64,000 bases of DNA from an uncultured Alphaproteobacteria bacterium (GTDB lineage: Bacteria; Pseudomonadota; Alphaproteobacteria; HIMB59): assembly GCA_902616855.1 (NCBI GenBank), contig CACMUL010000003.1, forward strand, positions 62,001-126,000. Reading direction: 5' to 3'. The stretch's first letter is position 1, and the number at the start of each line of letters is the position of its first letter. The notes under the pieces were generated by a model. The model saw only the letters and a list, made by a program, of their open reading frames with translations, was not told the DNA's origin and did not search any database. A program made the translations under genes and the position numbers. Of this stretch, positions 8,191-14,260 are shown piece after piece.

Positions 8191-9183
8191 ATGAAAAAAT
8201 TTATGAATTCAGCGGATGATTTTCTAAAGGAGAGTCTGCAAGGTTTTGGTGCTGCGCATCAAGATATTGTTAACTGCCACTATGACCCCAACTTCATCAC
8301 CAGAGCCACTCCCACAAAAGAGGGGAAAGTAGCTCTGATCAGTGGAGGGGGTAGTGGACACGAACCCATGCATGGTGGCTTAGTCGGCTACGGTATGCTG
8401 GATGCAGCCTGCCCCGGATTTGTTTTTTCATCACCCACACCTGATCAAATGTTAGCTGCTGCTGAAAAAGTAGACAGCGGAGCTGGAGTTTTATTTATCG
8501 TTAAAAACTATTCTGGAGATGTAATGAATTTCCAAATGGCGGCTGAGATGATGCAAGGTCCAAATGAGTCTGTACTGACAAATGACGATGTTGCTGTGGA
8601 GGACTCTTCATTTACAACTGGTAGAAGAGGTGTTGCTGCTACTGTTGTTGTTGAAAAAATAGTTGGTTCTTTAGCTGAGCATGGAGGTAGCTTACAAGAA
8701 TGTAAAGCCTTAGGAGATAAGGTAAATAAAAATTCAGGATCTATGGGAGTTGCATTTTCAAGCTGTACTGTCCCGGCTGCAGGAAAACCAAATTTTGATA
8801 TAGGTGATGATGAAATGGAATTTGGTGTTGGAATTCATGGTGAACCTGGAAGAAGAAGAGATAAAATGAAATCTGCACAAGAAATTACAAAAGAGTTATT
8901 AGAGGCAATTAATGAGGACTTAAAGCCTGAGGCAAACGAAGAAATACTCTTATTTGTCAATGGTATGGGAGGCACTCCATTAACAGAGTTATACCTAATA
9001 TATGATAATGCTAAAAACATTTTAGACAAAAAAAATATAAAGATATCAAGGTCTCTTGTTGGAAATTATTGCACTTCTCTTGAAATGCAGGGTGCCTCTA
9101 TTACTCTTACAAAGCTTGACGAAGAGCTTTTAAAGCATTGGGACTCATCTGTTCACACAGCAGCTATGAGATGGGGTGTCTAA
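8191..9183 (+). CDS. dhaK: Dihydroxyacetone kinase substrate-binding subunit DhaK
   Basis: This 330-residue DhaK shows 'ISGGGSGHEPMHGGLVGYGM' near residue 50 and 'FSSPTPDQM'. It carries the segment with the histidine that forms the covalent hemiaminal with the ketone substrate ('EFGVGIHGEPGRRR', around residue 215). A good ribosome-binding site (AGGAGG) sits 5 bases before the ATG and 1 base after the dhaL stop. It forms the active kinase with DhaL. A perfect-stem terminator follows, so it is the last gene of the importer operon. The first third of the gene (about 8280-8460) is markedly richer in G+C (roughly half) than the rest and than its neighbours. Confidence 0.94.
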   Translation: MKKFMNSADDFLKESLQGFGAAHQDIVNCHYDPNFITRATPTKEGKVALISGGGSGHEPMHGGLVGYGMLDAACPGFVFSSPTPDQMLAAAEKVDSGAGVLFIVKNYSGDVMNFQMAAEMMQGPNESVLTNDDVAVEDSSFTTGRRGVAATVVVEKIVGSLAEHGGSLQECKALGDKVNKNSGSMGVAFSSCTVPAAGKPNFDIGDDEMEFGVGIHGEPGRRRDKMKSAQEITKELLEAINEDLKPEANEEILLFVNGMGGTPLTELYLIYDNAKNILDKKNIKISRSLVGNYCTSLEMQGASITLTKLDEELLKHWDSSVHTAAMRWGV

Positions 9184-9190
9184 AAACCAT

Positions 9191-9222
9191 AAAGCCTTTA
9201 GAACTGTCTAAAGGCTTTTATA
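9191..9222 (+). terminator. Rho-independent terminator of the ABC-dhaLK operon
   Basis: AAAGCCTTTAGA (9191-9202) pairs perfectly with TCTAAAGGCTTT (9207-9218) around a 4-base loop, followed by TTTATATTTG. It starts 7 bases after the dhaK stop. The A-rich 5' flank could allow some function for the converging gene on the other strand as well. Confidence 0.88.
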
Positions 9223-9243
9223 TTTGTCTTATTACCTTCATCA

Positions 9244-9531
9244 TTAGTGATTATGATGATCTAATGTAACATCACCAACTATTGTCTCGACTGATACCCT
9301 ATTTTCTATGTTAGTATTTAGTCTTTTTTCCCTTGCTGCATCTGCTGCTTTCATGGTTTCGGCATCTGGGTAAATTGTGACAGCCATTAAGGTCACATCG
9401 TCAATTCTAATACCAATTAATTGACTTGCTTGTGGGAATTCAGATGGAGCATTTTGAACGTAGCCTTGTGTTTGATCATCTGCAGCCTCCTTTGAATCCA
9501 TTTTTACTGTGGTTATTCTTGCTATACTCAT
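9244..9531 (-). CDS. Small conserved protein, possibly ferredoxin-like (ABM-type) fold
   Basis: This is a 95-residue soluble protein with alternating beta-alpha character: 'SIARITTVKMDSKEAADDQT', 'LIGIRIDDVTLMAVTIYPDA', 'MKAADAAREKRLN'. Length and pattern resemble dimeric alpha/beta-barrel proteins of the antibiotic-biosynthesis-monooxygenase type, but no catalytic motif is visible. The C-terminus is histidine-rich (DHHNH). The ATG at 9531 has a strong AAGGAGGA site 8 bases upstream. It converges on the dhaK terminator and diverges from the peroxiredoxin-like gene. The function is unknown and the fold is a guess. Confidence 0.75.
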   Translation of the reverse strand: MSIARITTVKMDSKEAADDQTQGYVQNAPSEFPQASQLIGIRIDDVTLMAVTIYPDAETMKAADAAREKRLNTNIENRVSVETIVGDVTLDHHNH

Positions 9532-9705
9532 TTAGAAATCCTCCTTGATCTTGAACTAAATAATTTAATTAATGTTTCAATATTACATCCCAATACCATT
9601 TTAATTAAACATTAAATTTCATGATTAACTTGATTATTTTGCATATCATAAAATTAAAATTATCTTTATCATAAAGTCTAATTTCTAAACGAGAGGAGAC
9701 AATTT

Positions 9706-10242
9706 ATGAAAATTAATGTAGGTGATAAAATAGAAAATATAGAATTACCTGACTCTTACGGAAATATATTTAAACTTTCTAGTACAAAAGGTAAAAAAGT
9801 ATTATTAACTTTTTATAGACACGCTTCTTGTGCTGTTTGTAATTTAAGAATTAATGAGTTTGTAAAAAAATATCAAGAATTTGGTGAAAATTTTACAATG
9901 GTAGGGATCTTTCATGCACCAGTTGATTTTTTAAAGAAAAATATGGATAGACATAATTTGCCATTTACTGTTCTTGCAGATGAAAATTTTGAATATTTTA
10001 AAAAATATGATGTTGAGAGATCTTATGGAAAACTTTTCTCTGCTTTTATTTTTAAAGTTCATAAATTTTTTTTAGCAGGAATAAAAGGTTATTTACCTGT
10101 TAAGTTTAAAGGGTATGTAGATATTGTTCCAGTTGATATTCTAATTAACGAGGATGGGATCGTTGAGGATGTGTATTATGGAGAAAGTGATATTGCTGAT
10201 CACATGCCTTTTGATAAAATTAAGGCATTTTCAATAGCCTAA
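9706..10242 (+). CDS. Peroxiredoxin-like (AhpC/TSA-family) thiol protein
   Basis: This is a 178-residue thioredoxin-fold protein. 'GDKIENIELPDSYGNIFKLS' matches the redoxin N-terminus, and the active-site loop 'FYRHASCAVCNLR' has a CxxC-type pair (Cys43/Cys46 region) like the peroxiredoxin-like/AhpC-TSA_2 group. 'VPVDILINEDGIVEDVYYG' is the expected late beta-strand. It probably reduces peroxides or disulfides in the cytoplasm, since there is no signal peptide. A GAGAGGAG ribosome-binding site precedes the ATG. It is a single-gene unit, with convergent and divergent neighbours. Confidence 0.85.
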   Translation: MKINVGDKIENIELPDSYGNIFKLSSTKGKKVLLTFYRHASCAVCNLRINEFVKKYQEFGENFTMVGIFHAPVDFLKKNMDRHNLPFTVLADENFEYFKKYDVERSYGKLFSAFIFKVHKFFLAGIKGYLPVKFKGYVDIVPVDILINEDGIVEDVYYGESDIADHMPFDKIKAFSIA

Positions 10243-10254
10243 AATTTTTAATAA

Positions 10255-10464
10255 TCAGTTATAAAAATAGATTGCAAAACCAAATATAAATATTCCTATC
10301 AGAAAATAACTAATTGCAGATTTTTTAAAATATATCTCTGATCTAAAAATAATATTAAAGATTTTGTATGATGCATAAGCTATAAAGGCAATTATTAATA
10401 AAGTGATTATCCATTTGCCTAAAAATTCTATTGAAAAAAGTTTATCTAGAGCGCTCTCATTCAT
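10255..10464 (-). CDS. Small membrane protein, unknown function
   Basis: A 69-residue ORF encodes two hydrophobic helices ('WIITLLIIAFIAYASYKIF' and 'SYFLIGIFIFGFAIYFY') joined by a short basic loop. There is no recognisable family and no clear ribosome-binding site. It converges on the peroxiredoxin-like gene with a 12-base gap and lies downstream of the tRNA-Ala gene on the same strand. Membrane topology and the AT-rich codon pattern favour a real gene, but this is not certain. Confidence 0.5.
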   Translation of the reverse strand: MNESALDKLFSIEFLGKWIITLLIIAFIAYASYKIFNIIFRSEIYFKKSAISYFLIGIFIFGFAIYFYN

Positions 10465-10584
10465 TTTGAAAAGAATATATTAATAAATTTTTGAACCAAG
10501 TAGCTTTAATGTGACAAAAAAGGACCGTCAAAAATAAATAAATTTATTTCTATTTTTGTCTATATAAAAACTAAATTGAGGTTA

Positions 10585-10660
10585 TGGTGGAGCCAAGGGG
10601 GATCGAACCCCTGACCTCTACGCTGCCAGCGTAGCGCTCTCCCAGCTGAGCTATGGCCCC
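10585..10660 (-). tRNA. tRNA-Ala (anticodon GGC), CCA encoded
   Basis: On the minus strand the gene begins GGGGCCATAGCTCAGCTGGG and folds as a full cloverleaf. The acceptor GGGGCCA pairs with TGGCTCC. The anticodon arm CTACG-CTGGCAG-CGTAG gives anticodon GGC (Ala, GCC/GCU codons). The T arm contains GGTTCGATCC, the discriminator is A, and CCA is encoded at 10585-10587. A 52-base copy of its 5' part occurs at 12807-12858. The intact gene is therefore one end of an integrated element and its upstream DNA, including the promoter, is element-derived. Confidence 0.97.
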
Positions 10661-10711
10661 GACAGTTCGTTCACGCTTAATTCCTATGTTTTCCAAGCGT
10701 TATCAGACTTG

Positions 10712-10740
10712 ATTCTAGTATGCGCTGAATCCACAATCAA
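10712..10740 (-). promoter_or_regulatory. Probable promoter of tRNA-Ala, located inside the element
   Basis: Reading leftwards, a -35 TTGATT (10735-10740) and a -10 TAGAAT (10712-10717) are separated by exactly 17 bases. The transcript would start about 45 bases before the tRNA. Because this lies on the island side of the 52-bp repeat, the intact tRNA appears to be driven by element DNA. The -35 overlaps the edge of the 43-bp repeat by 3 bases. Confidence 0.5.
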
Positions 10741-10780
10741 TAGAAAAATAAATTTTTGTGATAACATTGTGATAACATTT
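10738..10780 (+). repeat. 43-bp direct repeat, left copy (candidate integrase arm site)
   Basis: This copy is identical to 12709-12751. It contains two head-to-tail copies of the 11-mer GTGATAACATT (10758-10768 and 10769-10779), so the element carries four copies in total. Tandem short boxes near an attachment core are typical of tyrosine-recombinase arm-binding sites. The function is inferred; the identity is directly seen. Confidence 0.85.
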
Positions 10781-10867
10781 CTTGTACCCATGCATGCGCC
10801 ATGGCAGGTGGTGTACCTTATATACCTGAGGTCATGCTAGAATATTCAAATTAGAGTTGAAAGCACT

Positions 10868-11077
10868 TTACTGAAATTGTTGTGCTCCAAGTCCAAATAA
10901 TATTATTGCCATGACTAACCAAAAGGCTGTCATAAATAAAATACCTATAACTCCCCAAAACTTTTTTTCAAAGCCAATCATGTCAGGGTTGTCTCTCATA
11001 GCTATGAATGCTCTAAATGGATAAACTAGCCCATATAGCAAAGAGAGTACTGCTCCAATAATTAATATCCAATGCAT
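10868..11077 (-). CDS. Small two-helix membrane protein carried by the element
   Basis: A 69-residue protein has helices 'WILIIGAVLSLLYGLVYPF' and 'FWGVIGILFMTAFWLVMAII' separated by a polar loop 'RAFIAMRDNPDMIGFEKK'. Amphipathic patterning and clean topology support coding. I recognise no named family. It is the only leftward gene inside the tRNA-Ala element and is separated from other cargo by the LysR remnant. Upstream spacing to an initiation signal is poor, so the start is uncertain. Confidence 0.6.
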   Translation of the reverse strand: MHWILIIGAVLSLLYGLVYPFRAFIAMRDNPDMIGFEKKFWGVIGILFMTAFWLVMAIILFGLGAQQFQ

Positions 11078-11161
11078 AGAATAATTTTAAAATATCTCAC
11101 ATATGTTTGAAAGTACTTCCTTAGATTCTAGTAGACTCCATATTTACTATTAAGGTTAAAA

Positions 11162-11455
11162 GTAGATAAGGTGGTAAAGTCCGCATCATCAACTCTAAAA
11201 CTTACCGCCTTATTAGATTATGAACTTATATGTACTAAGGATAATATTGAACATATTAGCTAAGTTAGGCCCGGGGCAGGGCTTGCTTTATTAGATGTAA
11301 ATATGATTGGGGATTTAACTAAAAATCAGCAGTTGATAAAAGTAAGTGATATTGAGTCTGTTGGGCCATATGCGTATTGGCTTGATATACCGCATGAAAA
11401 AATTGGTCAAAAGAAAATCTCTAACTTTTCGCTATGGCTAGAGAAAGAAGTTTAA
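11162..11455 (+). pseudogene. Remnant of a LysR-type (GcvA-like) transcriptional regulator, C-terminal part
   Basis: In one frame the region from about 11276 to the TAA at 11453 reads GAGLALLDVNMIGDLT, then VGPYAYWLDIPHEK and ISNFSLWLEKEV. This is the C-terminal end of the LysR effector-binding domain (GxGxALL..., then PYAYWL... and a final FxxWLxxE helix). The same frame upstream reads LTALLDYELICTKDNIEHIS and is interrupted by a TAA at 11261. No helix-turn-helix part is present. It is a decayed regulator, probably once controlling the neighbouring dehydrogenase. The left boundary is approximate. Confidence 0.7.
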
Positions 11456-11591
11456 AAGTCTATTTCGAAACGAGTCAAAAAGTGAATAAAATTCAACTAA
11501 ATTCATCTTAAAATCCCTCCAAATTTCTCAAAACTCTAATATGGAAATCTTTGAAATTCTAGTTTAAAAGTGAAAAAAAGGGGTTAGTAAT

Positions 11592-11702
11592 ATGAGTTTA
11601 TTAAAAGATCTAGTTTATATCATTAACGAATGGTTCTTATCTATTCGTCCTTTTTTTTCAATAAATCAAAAATCAATATGCCTGATAGGTGGGGGAAGCT
11701 AA
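11592..11702 (+). CDS. Possible 36-aa leader/small ORF upstream of the dehydrogenase
   Basis: ATG at 11592 opens 36 codons (MSLLKDLVYIINEWFLSIR... ending LIGGGS). The stop lies 1 base before the dehydrogenase ATG. An AAAGGGGTTAG stretch upstream could serve as a weak ribosome-binding site, and the end of the ORF contains the GGTGGGGG site of the next gene. That geometry would allow translational coupling. No similarity is recognised and it may be noncoding. Confidence 0.3.
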   Translation: MSLLKDLVYIINEWFLSIRPFFSINQKSICLIGGGS

Positions 11703-11703
11703 A

Positions 11704-12714
11704 ATGACAAATTCAAAAGTCATAGGAGTAATCGGCTTAGGGAATGCCGGATTACCAATCTTAAATAATTTAAATAAAACAAAAAAATATCAATTGATTG
11801 CTTATGATATTGATGAACATAAACTAAATCTTCTTCCTGAAAATATTACAAGAGCATCTTCTATTAAAGAGTTAGCTCAAAAATGTCATGCCACCATAAC
11901 TTGTTTGCCAAAACCTGAACACGTCTTGCAAGCTGTTGAAGGAAAAGAAGGGTTATTGGAAAATGCCTCACCAGGAATGGTTTGGATTGATACTTCTACT
12001 ACTGACTTTAAGCAATCTCAAGAATTAGAAAAAAAAGCATTAACCAATAATGTATCTATGTTAGAAGCTACTTTGACAGGAGGGGTTCATGCATTGCAAA
12101 ATAATAATATGGTAAGTTTAGCAGGAGGTAATAAAGAGATTTTTAATGAGTGGAAAGAATTAATACAAGATGCAATTGGTGAGGTTGTTGTACTTTGTGG
12201 AGATATCGGAGCAGGTGCGATTGCGAAGGTAGTTTCTAACATGCTTGCTTTCACTAATATGGTGGCAGCTTCGGAATGTATGATGATTGCAAAAAAAGCA
12301 GGCTTAGACTTAGAAAACTTTTTTGATGCCATCAGAGTTTCTGCTGGTAATTCATTTGCATGGGAAACTGTTGTGCCACATATTTTTAATCAAAAATATG
12401 AAGCGGGGTTCACAATGGACTTAGCATGTAAAGATATGAGGTTATGTTATTTATTAGGTGAGCATTTAAAAATTCCATTAGATTTACATATGGAAGTGAA
12501 AAAAAAGATGGAGAAAGCCAAATCTCAATATGGAGATAATGAAGGATGTTATGTATATCCACGAACTCTTGAAGATGAATTAAATGAGCCTTTATCTCTA
12601 AATGGATGGGATAATTGGGGTTATGACATAGAGGTAGTAGATGGCTCAATAGTTGTTAAACACAAGAATCGACCTGAGTCTAAACACCCTCAATACAACA
12701 CACAGTCACAATAG
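11704..12714 (+). CDS. NAD-binding 3-hydroxyacid dehydrogenase (3-hydroxyisobutyrate/tartronate-semialdehyde reductase family)
   Basis: This is a 336-residue beta-hydroxyacid dehydrogenase. It has a Rossmann loop 'GVIGLGNAGLPI' at the N-terminus, 'WIDTSTTD' near residue 95 and the substrate-binding 'EATLTGGVHALQ' near residue 118. The catalytic-lysine helix is 'GAGAIAKVVSNMLAF' near residue 173. These enzymes reduce or oxidise short 3-hydroxyacids with NAD(P). The ATG at 11704 follows a strong GGTGGGGGAAG site; the in-frame GTG 15 bases upstream would bury it. It is the main cargo of the tRNA-Ala element, and its last codons run into the right 43-bp repeat. The exact substrate is unknown. Confidence 0.9.
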   Translation: MTNSKVIGVIGLGNAGLPILNNLNKTKKYQLIAYDIDEHKLNLLPENITRASSIKELAQKCHATITCLPKPEHVLQAVEGKEGLLENASPGMVWIDTSTTDFKQSQELEKKALTNNVSMLEATLTGGVHALQNNNMVSLAGGNKEIFNEWKELIQDAIGEVVVLCGDIGAGAIAKVVSNMLAFTNMVAASECMMIAKKAGLDLENFFDAIRVSAGNSFAWETVVPHIFNQKYEAGFTMDLACKDMRLCYLLGEHLKIPLDLHMEVKKKMEKAKSQYGDNEGCYVYPRTLEDELNEPLSLNGWDNWGYDIEVVDGSIVVKHKNRPESKHPQYNTQSQ

Positions 12715-12751
12715 AAAAATAAATTTTTGTGATAACATTGTGATAACATTT
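12709..12751 (+). repeat. 43-bp direct repeat, right copy (candidate integrase arm site)
   Basis: Identical to 10738-10780, with tandem GTGATAACATT boxes at 12729-12739 and 12740-12750. It overlaps the last two codons of the dehydrogenase and lies 55 bases from the truncated tRNA-Ala copy. The order of repeat and tRNA copy is reversed relative to the left end, as expected if both flanked a single attachment core in a circular form. Confidence 0.85.
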
Positions 12752-12806
12752 TGACTTTGAAGAAGATTAAACTCTTATAAAGCCCAGAACTAAACGATTA
12801 AACAGA

Positions 12807-12858
12807 CCCTGACCTCTACGCTGCCAGCGTAGCGCTCTCCCAGCTGAGCTATGGCCCC
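12807..12858 (-). pseudogene. Truncated tRNA-Ala(GGC) copy, 5' 52 bases only (attachment-site duplicate)
   Basis: The minus strand reads GGGGCCATAGC... through the complete D and anticodon arms and the variable region, identical to the intact gene for 52 bases. It then diverges at the start of the T arm. The missing T arm and 3' acceptor strand make it non-functional. It lies 19 bases after the stop of the small gene at 12878-13132, so it may mark the original position of the tRNA 5' end. Confidence 0.93.
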
Positions 12859-12877
12859 ACAATTAGTTTATGCATTA

Positions 12878-13132
12878 TTACATTTTTTCTAATTTATATA
12901 CATCATCTACATTATTAAATTTGGCATCAAATTCCTTTGATCTTGGATCTTCAAACAATGCATAAAATTTATCCTCATCGGTGACATTTGCTACAATTAT
13001 CACTTTTCCATCTCTGACAAATCCCATCTCAAATCCATCAGTGTATTTTGCAATGTCATCTTTAAAAGACTCATATAATTTTAAGTAGTCCTCTTTAGTT
13101 CCGTTATAAGTAGATACAACACATAAATTCAT
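12878..13132 (-). CDS. Small conserved protein, possible ferredoxin-like fold
   Basis: An 84-residue soluble protein: MNLCVVSTYNGTKEDYLKLY, 'FEMGFVRDGKVIIVANVTDE', 'FYALFEDPRSKEFDAKF'. The beta-alpha-beta rhythm and length suggest a dimeric alpha/beta-barrel (ABM/DUF3764-like) fold, but there is no active-site signature. ATG at 13132 is preferred because GGGGGAA lies 6 bases upstream; the in-frame GTG at 13138 would sit on that site. It diverges from another small protein of the same apparent fold, and just beyond its stop lies the tRNA-Ala fragment. Confidence 0.72.
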   Translation of the reverse strand: MNLCVVSTYNGTKEDYLKLYESFKDDIAKYTDGFEMGFVRDGKVIIVANVTDEDKFYALFEDPRSKEFDAKFNNVDDVYKLEKM

Positions 13133-13242
13133 AATCACTTCCCCCTATATTGAACTATACTAATAGTCCAATTTTAGAGATCAATATCTTTTGAATGAAT
13201 AATTTCAAATAAATTTTATAATAATTTATAGAAAGGATAACT

Positions 13243-13518
13243 ATGAAAATAATTACGAATGCAAAAATAACAAAAGGTTATGAACATTGGAAACAAATGT
13301 TTGAAGAAAATGAAAATCTGAGACAGGAATATGGCCTTAATGTATTAGCCTATGGACATCCAAAAGATAACAATGAAGAAATTTATACGGTTATAGAAGT
13401 AGAGTCGATGAATAAAATGCAAGAAATGTTAAAACTTCCTGAAATGATAAAACTTAGAACAGAAGCCGGAGTTGATCTAGATACACAAAAATTTATTTTA
13501 CTTGAGGGTGGAAACTAA
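13243..13518 (+). CDS. DUF3764-like small protein (ferredoxin-like fold)
   Basis: This 91-residue protein begins 'MKIITNAKITKGYEHWKQMF' and continues 'YGLNVLAYGHPKDNNEEIYT' and 'MLKLPEMIKLRTEAGVDL'. The pattern (short strand, Trp-containing helix, 'AYGH' strand, Met-rich helix, 'EAGVDL') resembles DUF3764 proteins known mainly from marine bacteria, whose function is not established. GAAAGGA precedes the ATG by 6 bases. Its stop overlaps the convergent membrane gene by 4 bases. Family call by memory of pattern only. Confidence 0.75.
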   Translation: MKIITNAKITKGYEHWKQMFEENENLRQEYGLNVLAYGHPKDNNEEIYTVIEVESMNKMQEMLKLPEMIKLRTEAGVDLDTQKFILLEGGN

Positions 13519-13703
13519 GATTGTGTAAGTAAGAAATATAAGCTTAAAAATATTAAAAATATTGATACAGATAAGCCTAATTTAAAAGATTTATCTATAA
13601 TAGAATATTCTTTTTTACCAACATACCTCTTTTTAATAATGTAAATAGCTGCTGTAAAAATCGAAAAAAACCAAAATGTATTTACCACTAATTCTATGTT
13701 CAT
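13515..13703 (-). CDS. Small membrane protein, last gene of a four-gene unknown cluster
   Basis: This 62-residue protein has two hydrophobic helices ('LVVNTFWFFSIFTAAIYII' and 'LGLSVSIFLIFLSLYFLLT') flanking a basic loop (KKRYVGKKEYSIIDK). The start overlaps the upstream gene's stop by 4 bases (ATGA), which supports translation as part of the cluster 13515-14923. It overlaps the convergent DUF3764-like gene by 4 bases. No family recognised. Confidence 0.62.
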   Translation of the reverse strand: MNIELVVNTFWFFSIFTAAIYIIKKRYVGKKEYSIIDKSFKLGLSVSIFLIFLSLYFLLTQS

Positions 13704-14041
13704 GTGCTCTTGTAAGAATTTCTCTCTAAATATTTTTCACCGTTCTCAGACAAATACCAAAGATATCGCTTTTCATTATTTTGATCATCTTCCCATATAA
13801 TTTTATTTGCTAGATTCATTCTTATAAGTTTTGCCCCGGTATCACTCACAATATTGAAATTTAATCCTGTCAAAAATGAAATTTCATCCAAGTCAAAAGC
13901 ATTAATCACATTTTTTGAAATTAAAGATTCATCGTTTATCTGTTTACCTGTTGTTTTTAATGTGACATGTCTTTTACATATTTTTTCCTGGAGACACTTC
14001 ATAAACATGTAATCTTGATTTTCAATATCATCACTATTCAT
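13700..14041 (-). CDS. Unknown 113-aa protein, possible winged-helix domain
   Basis: The N-terminal part contains 'MFMKCLQEKICKRHVTLKTT'. The C-terminal half, 'LTGLNFNIVSDTGAKLIRMN' followed by 'LANKIIWEDDQNNEKRYLWY' and 'LSENGEKYLE', looks like a recognition helix plus beta wing and final helix of a winged-helix protein. That reading is structural guesswork. It could be a small DNA-binding regulator of the cluster. It overlaps the downstream membrane gene by 4 bases and is 9 bases from the upstream one. No clear homologous family is recognised. Confidence 0.62.
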   Translation of the reverse strand: MNSDDIENQDYMFMKCLQEKICKRHVTLKTTGKQINDESLISKNVINAFDLDEISFLTGLNFNIVSDTGAKLIRMNLANKIIWEDDQNNEKRYLWYLSENGEKYLERNSYKST

Positions 14042-14050
14042 AAGATTTGA

Positions 14051-14260
14051 TTATTTAAACCAATCGCTATAAACACTAATTAAAACTAGTGAGAAGGTCC
14101 CATACCCTAAAACGATTATAATGAAATATTTAATATATATTCTTTTGGAAGTAACATTTTTTGTTAATTTACCAAATTTTTTTTGAGTATAGATAAAAGC
14201 TGCCCATAGTAAAATTGCAAAGCCGTATGATGATAATAATACTTTAATTAAATCTGACAT
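14051..14260 (-). CDS. Small membrane protein in unknown cluster
   Basis: This 69-residue protein has helix 1 'LLSSYGFAILLWAAFIYTQ', a basic middle (KKFGKLTKNVTSKRIYIK) and helix 2 'YFIIIVLGYGTFSLVLISVY'. Its start codon directly abuts the stop of the 220-aa gene upstream (14261), so the genes are almost certainly cotranscribed. The same two-helix design as the 13515-13703 protein suggests related roles, but the sequences are not obviously alike. Function unknown. Confidence 0.65.
   Translation of the reverse strand: MSDLIKVLLSSYGFAILLWAAFIYTQKKFGKLTKNVTSKRIYIKYFIIIVLGYGTFSLVLISVYSDWFK

Larger units (their letters stand above)
10609..12858. mobile_element. tRNA-Ala-integrated element without recombinase (decayed or non-autonomous island)
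   Basis: A 52-bp direct repeat identical to the first 52 bases of tRNA-Ala bounds 2.2 kb (10609-10660 inside the intact gene, 12807-12858 as a fragment). Just inside each end is a 43-bp direct repeat (10738-10780 and 12709-12751). If the two tRNA copies recombined, the excised circle would place these repeats on both sides of the junction, 77 and 55 bases away. That is the layout of integrase arm sites around a core. Cargo: a small membrane protein, a broken LysR gene, a short ORF and a 3-hydroxyisobutyrate-dehydrogenase-like enzyme. No integrase is present. Boundaries are seen; the mechanism is inferred. Confidence 0.78.

Noticed and set aside
10738-10830. Leftward reading of the 43-bp repeat as the end of an integrase gene (MLSQCYHKNLFFY)
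   Set aside because: The peptide is short, lacks the R-H-R-Y recombinase motifs and has no upstream coding continuation, so it is treated as a DNA repeat. A decayed integrase tail cannot be fully excluded.
10781-10867. Palindrome-rich GC patch (CATGCATG, GCCATGGC, GTACC/GGTGTAC) as a structured RNA or dif-like site
   Set aside because: No consistent stem could be drawn and no XerCD-like 28-mer is recognisable; probably part of the element end.
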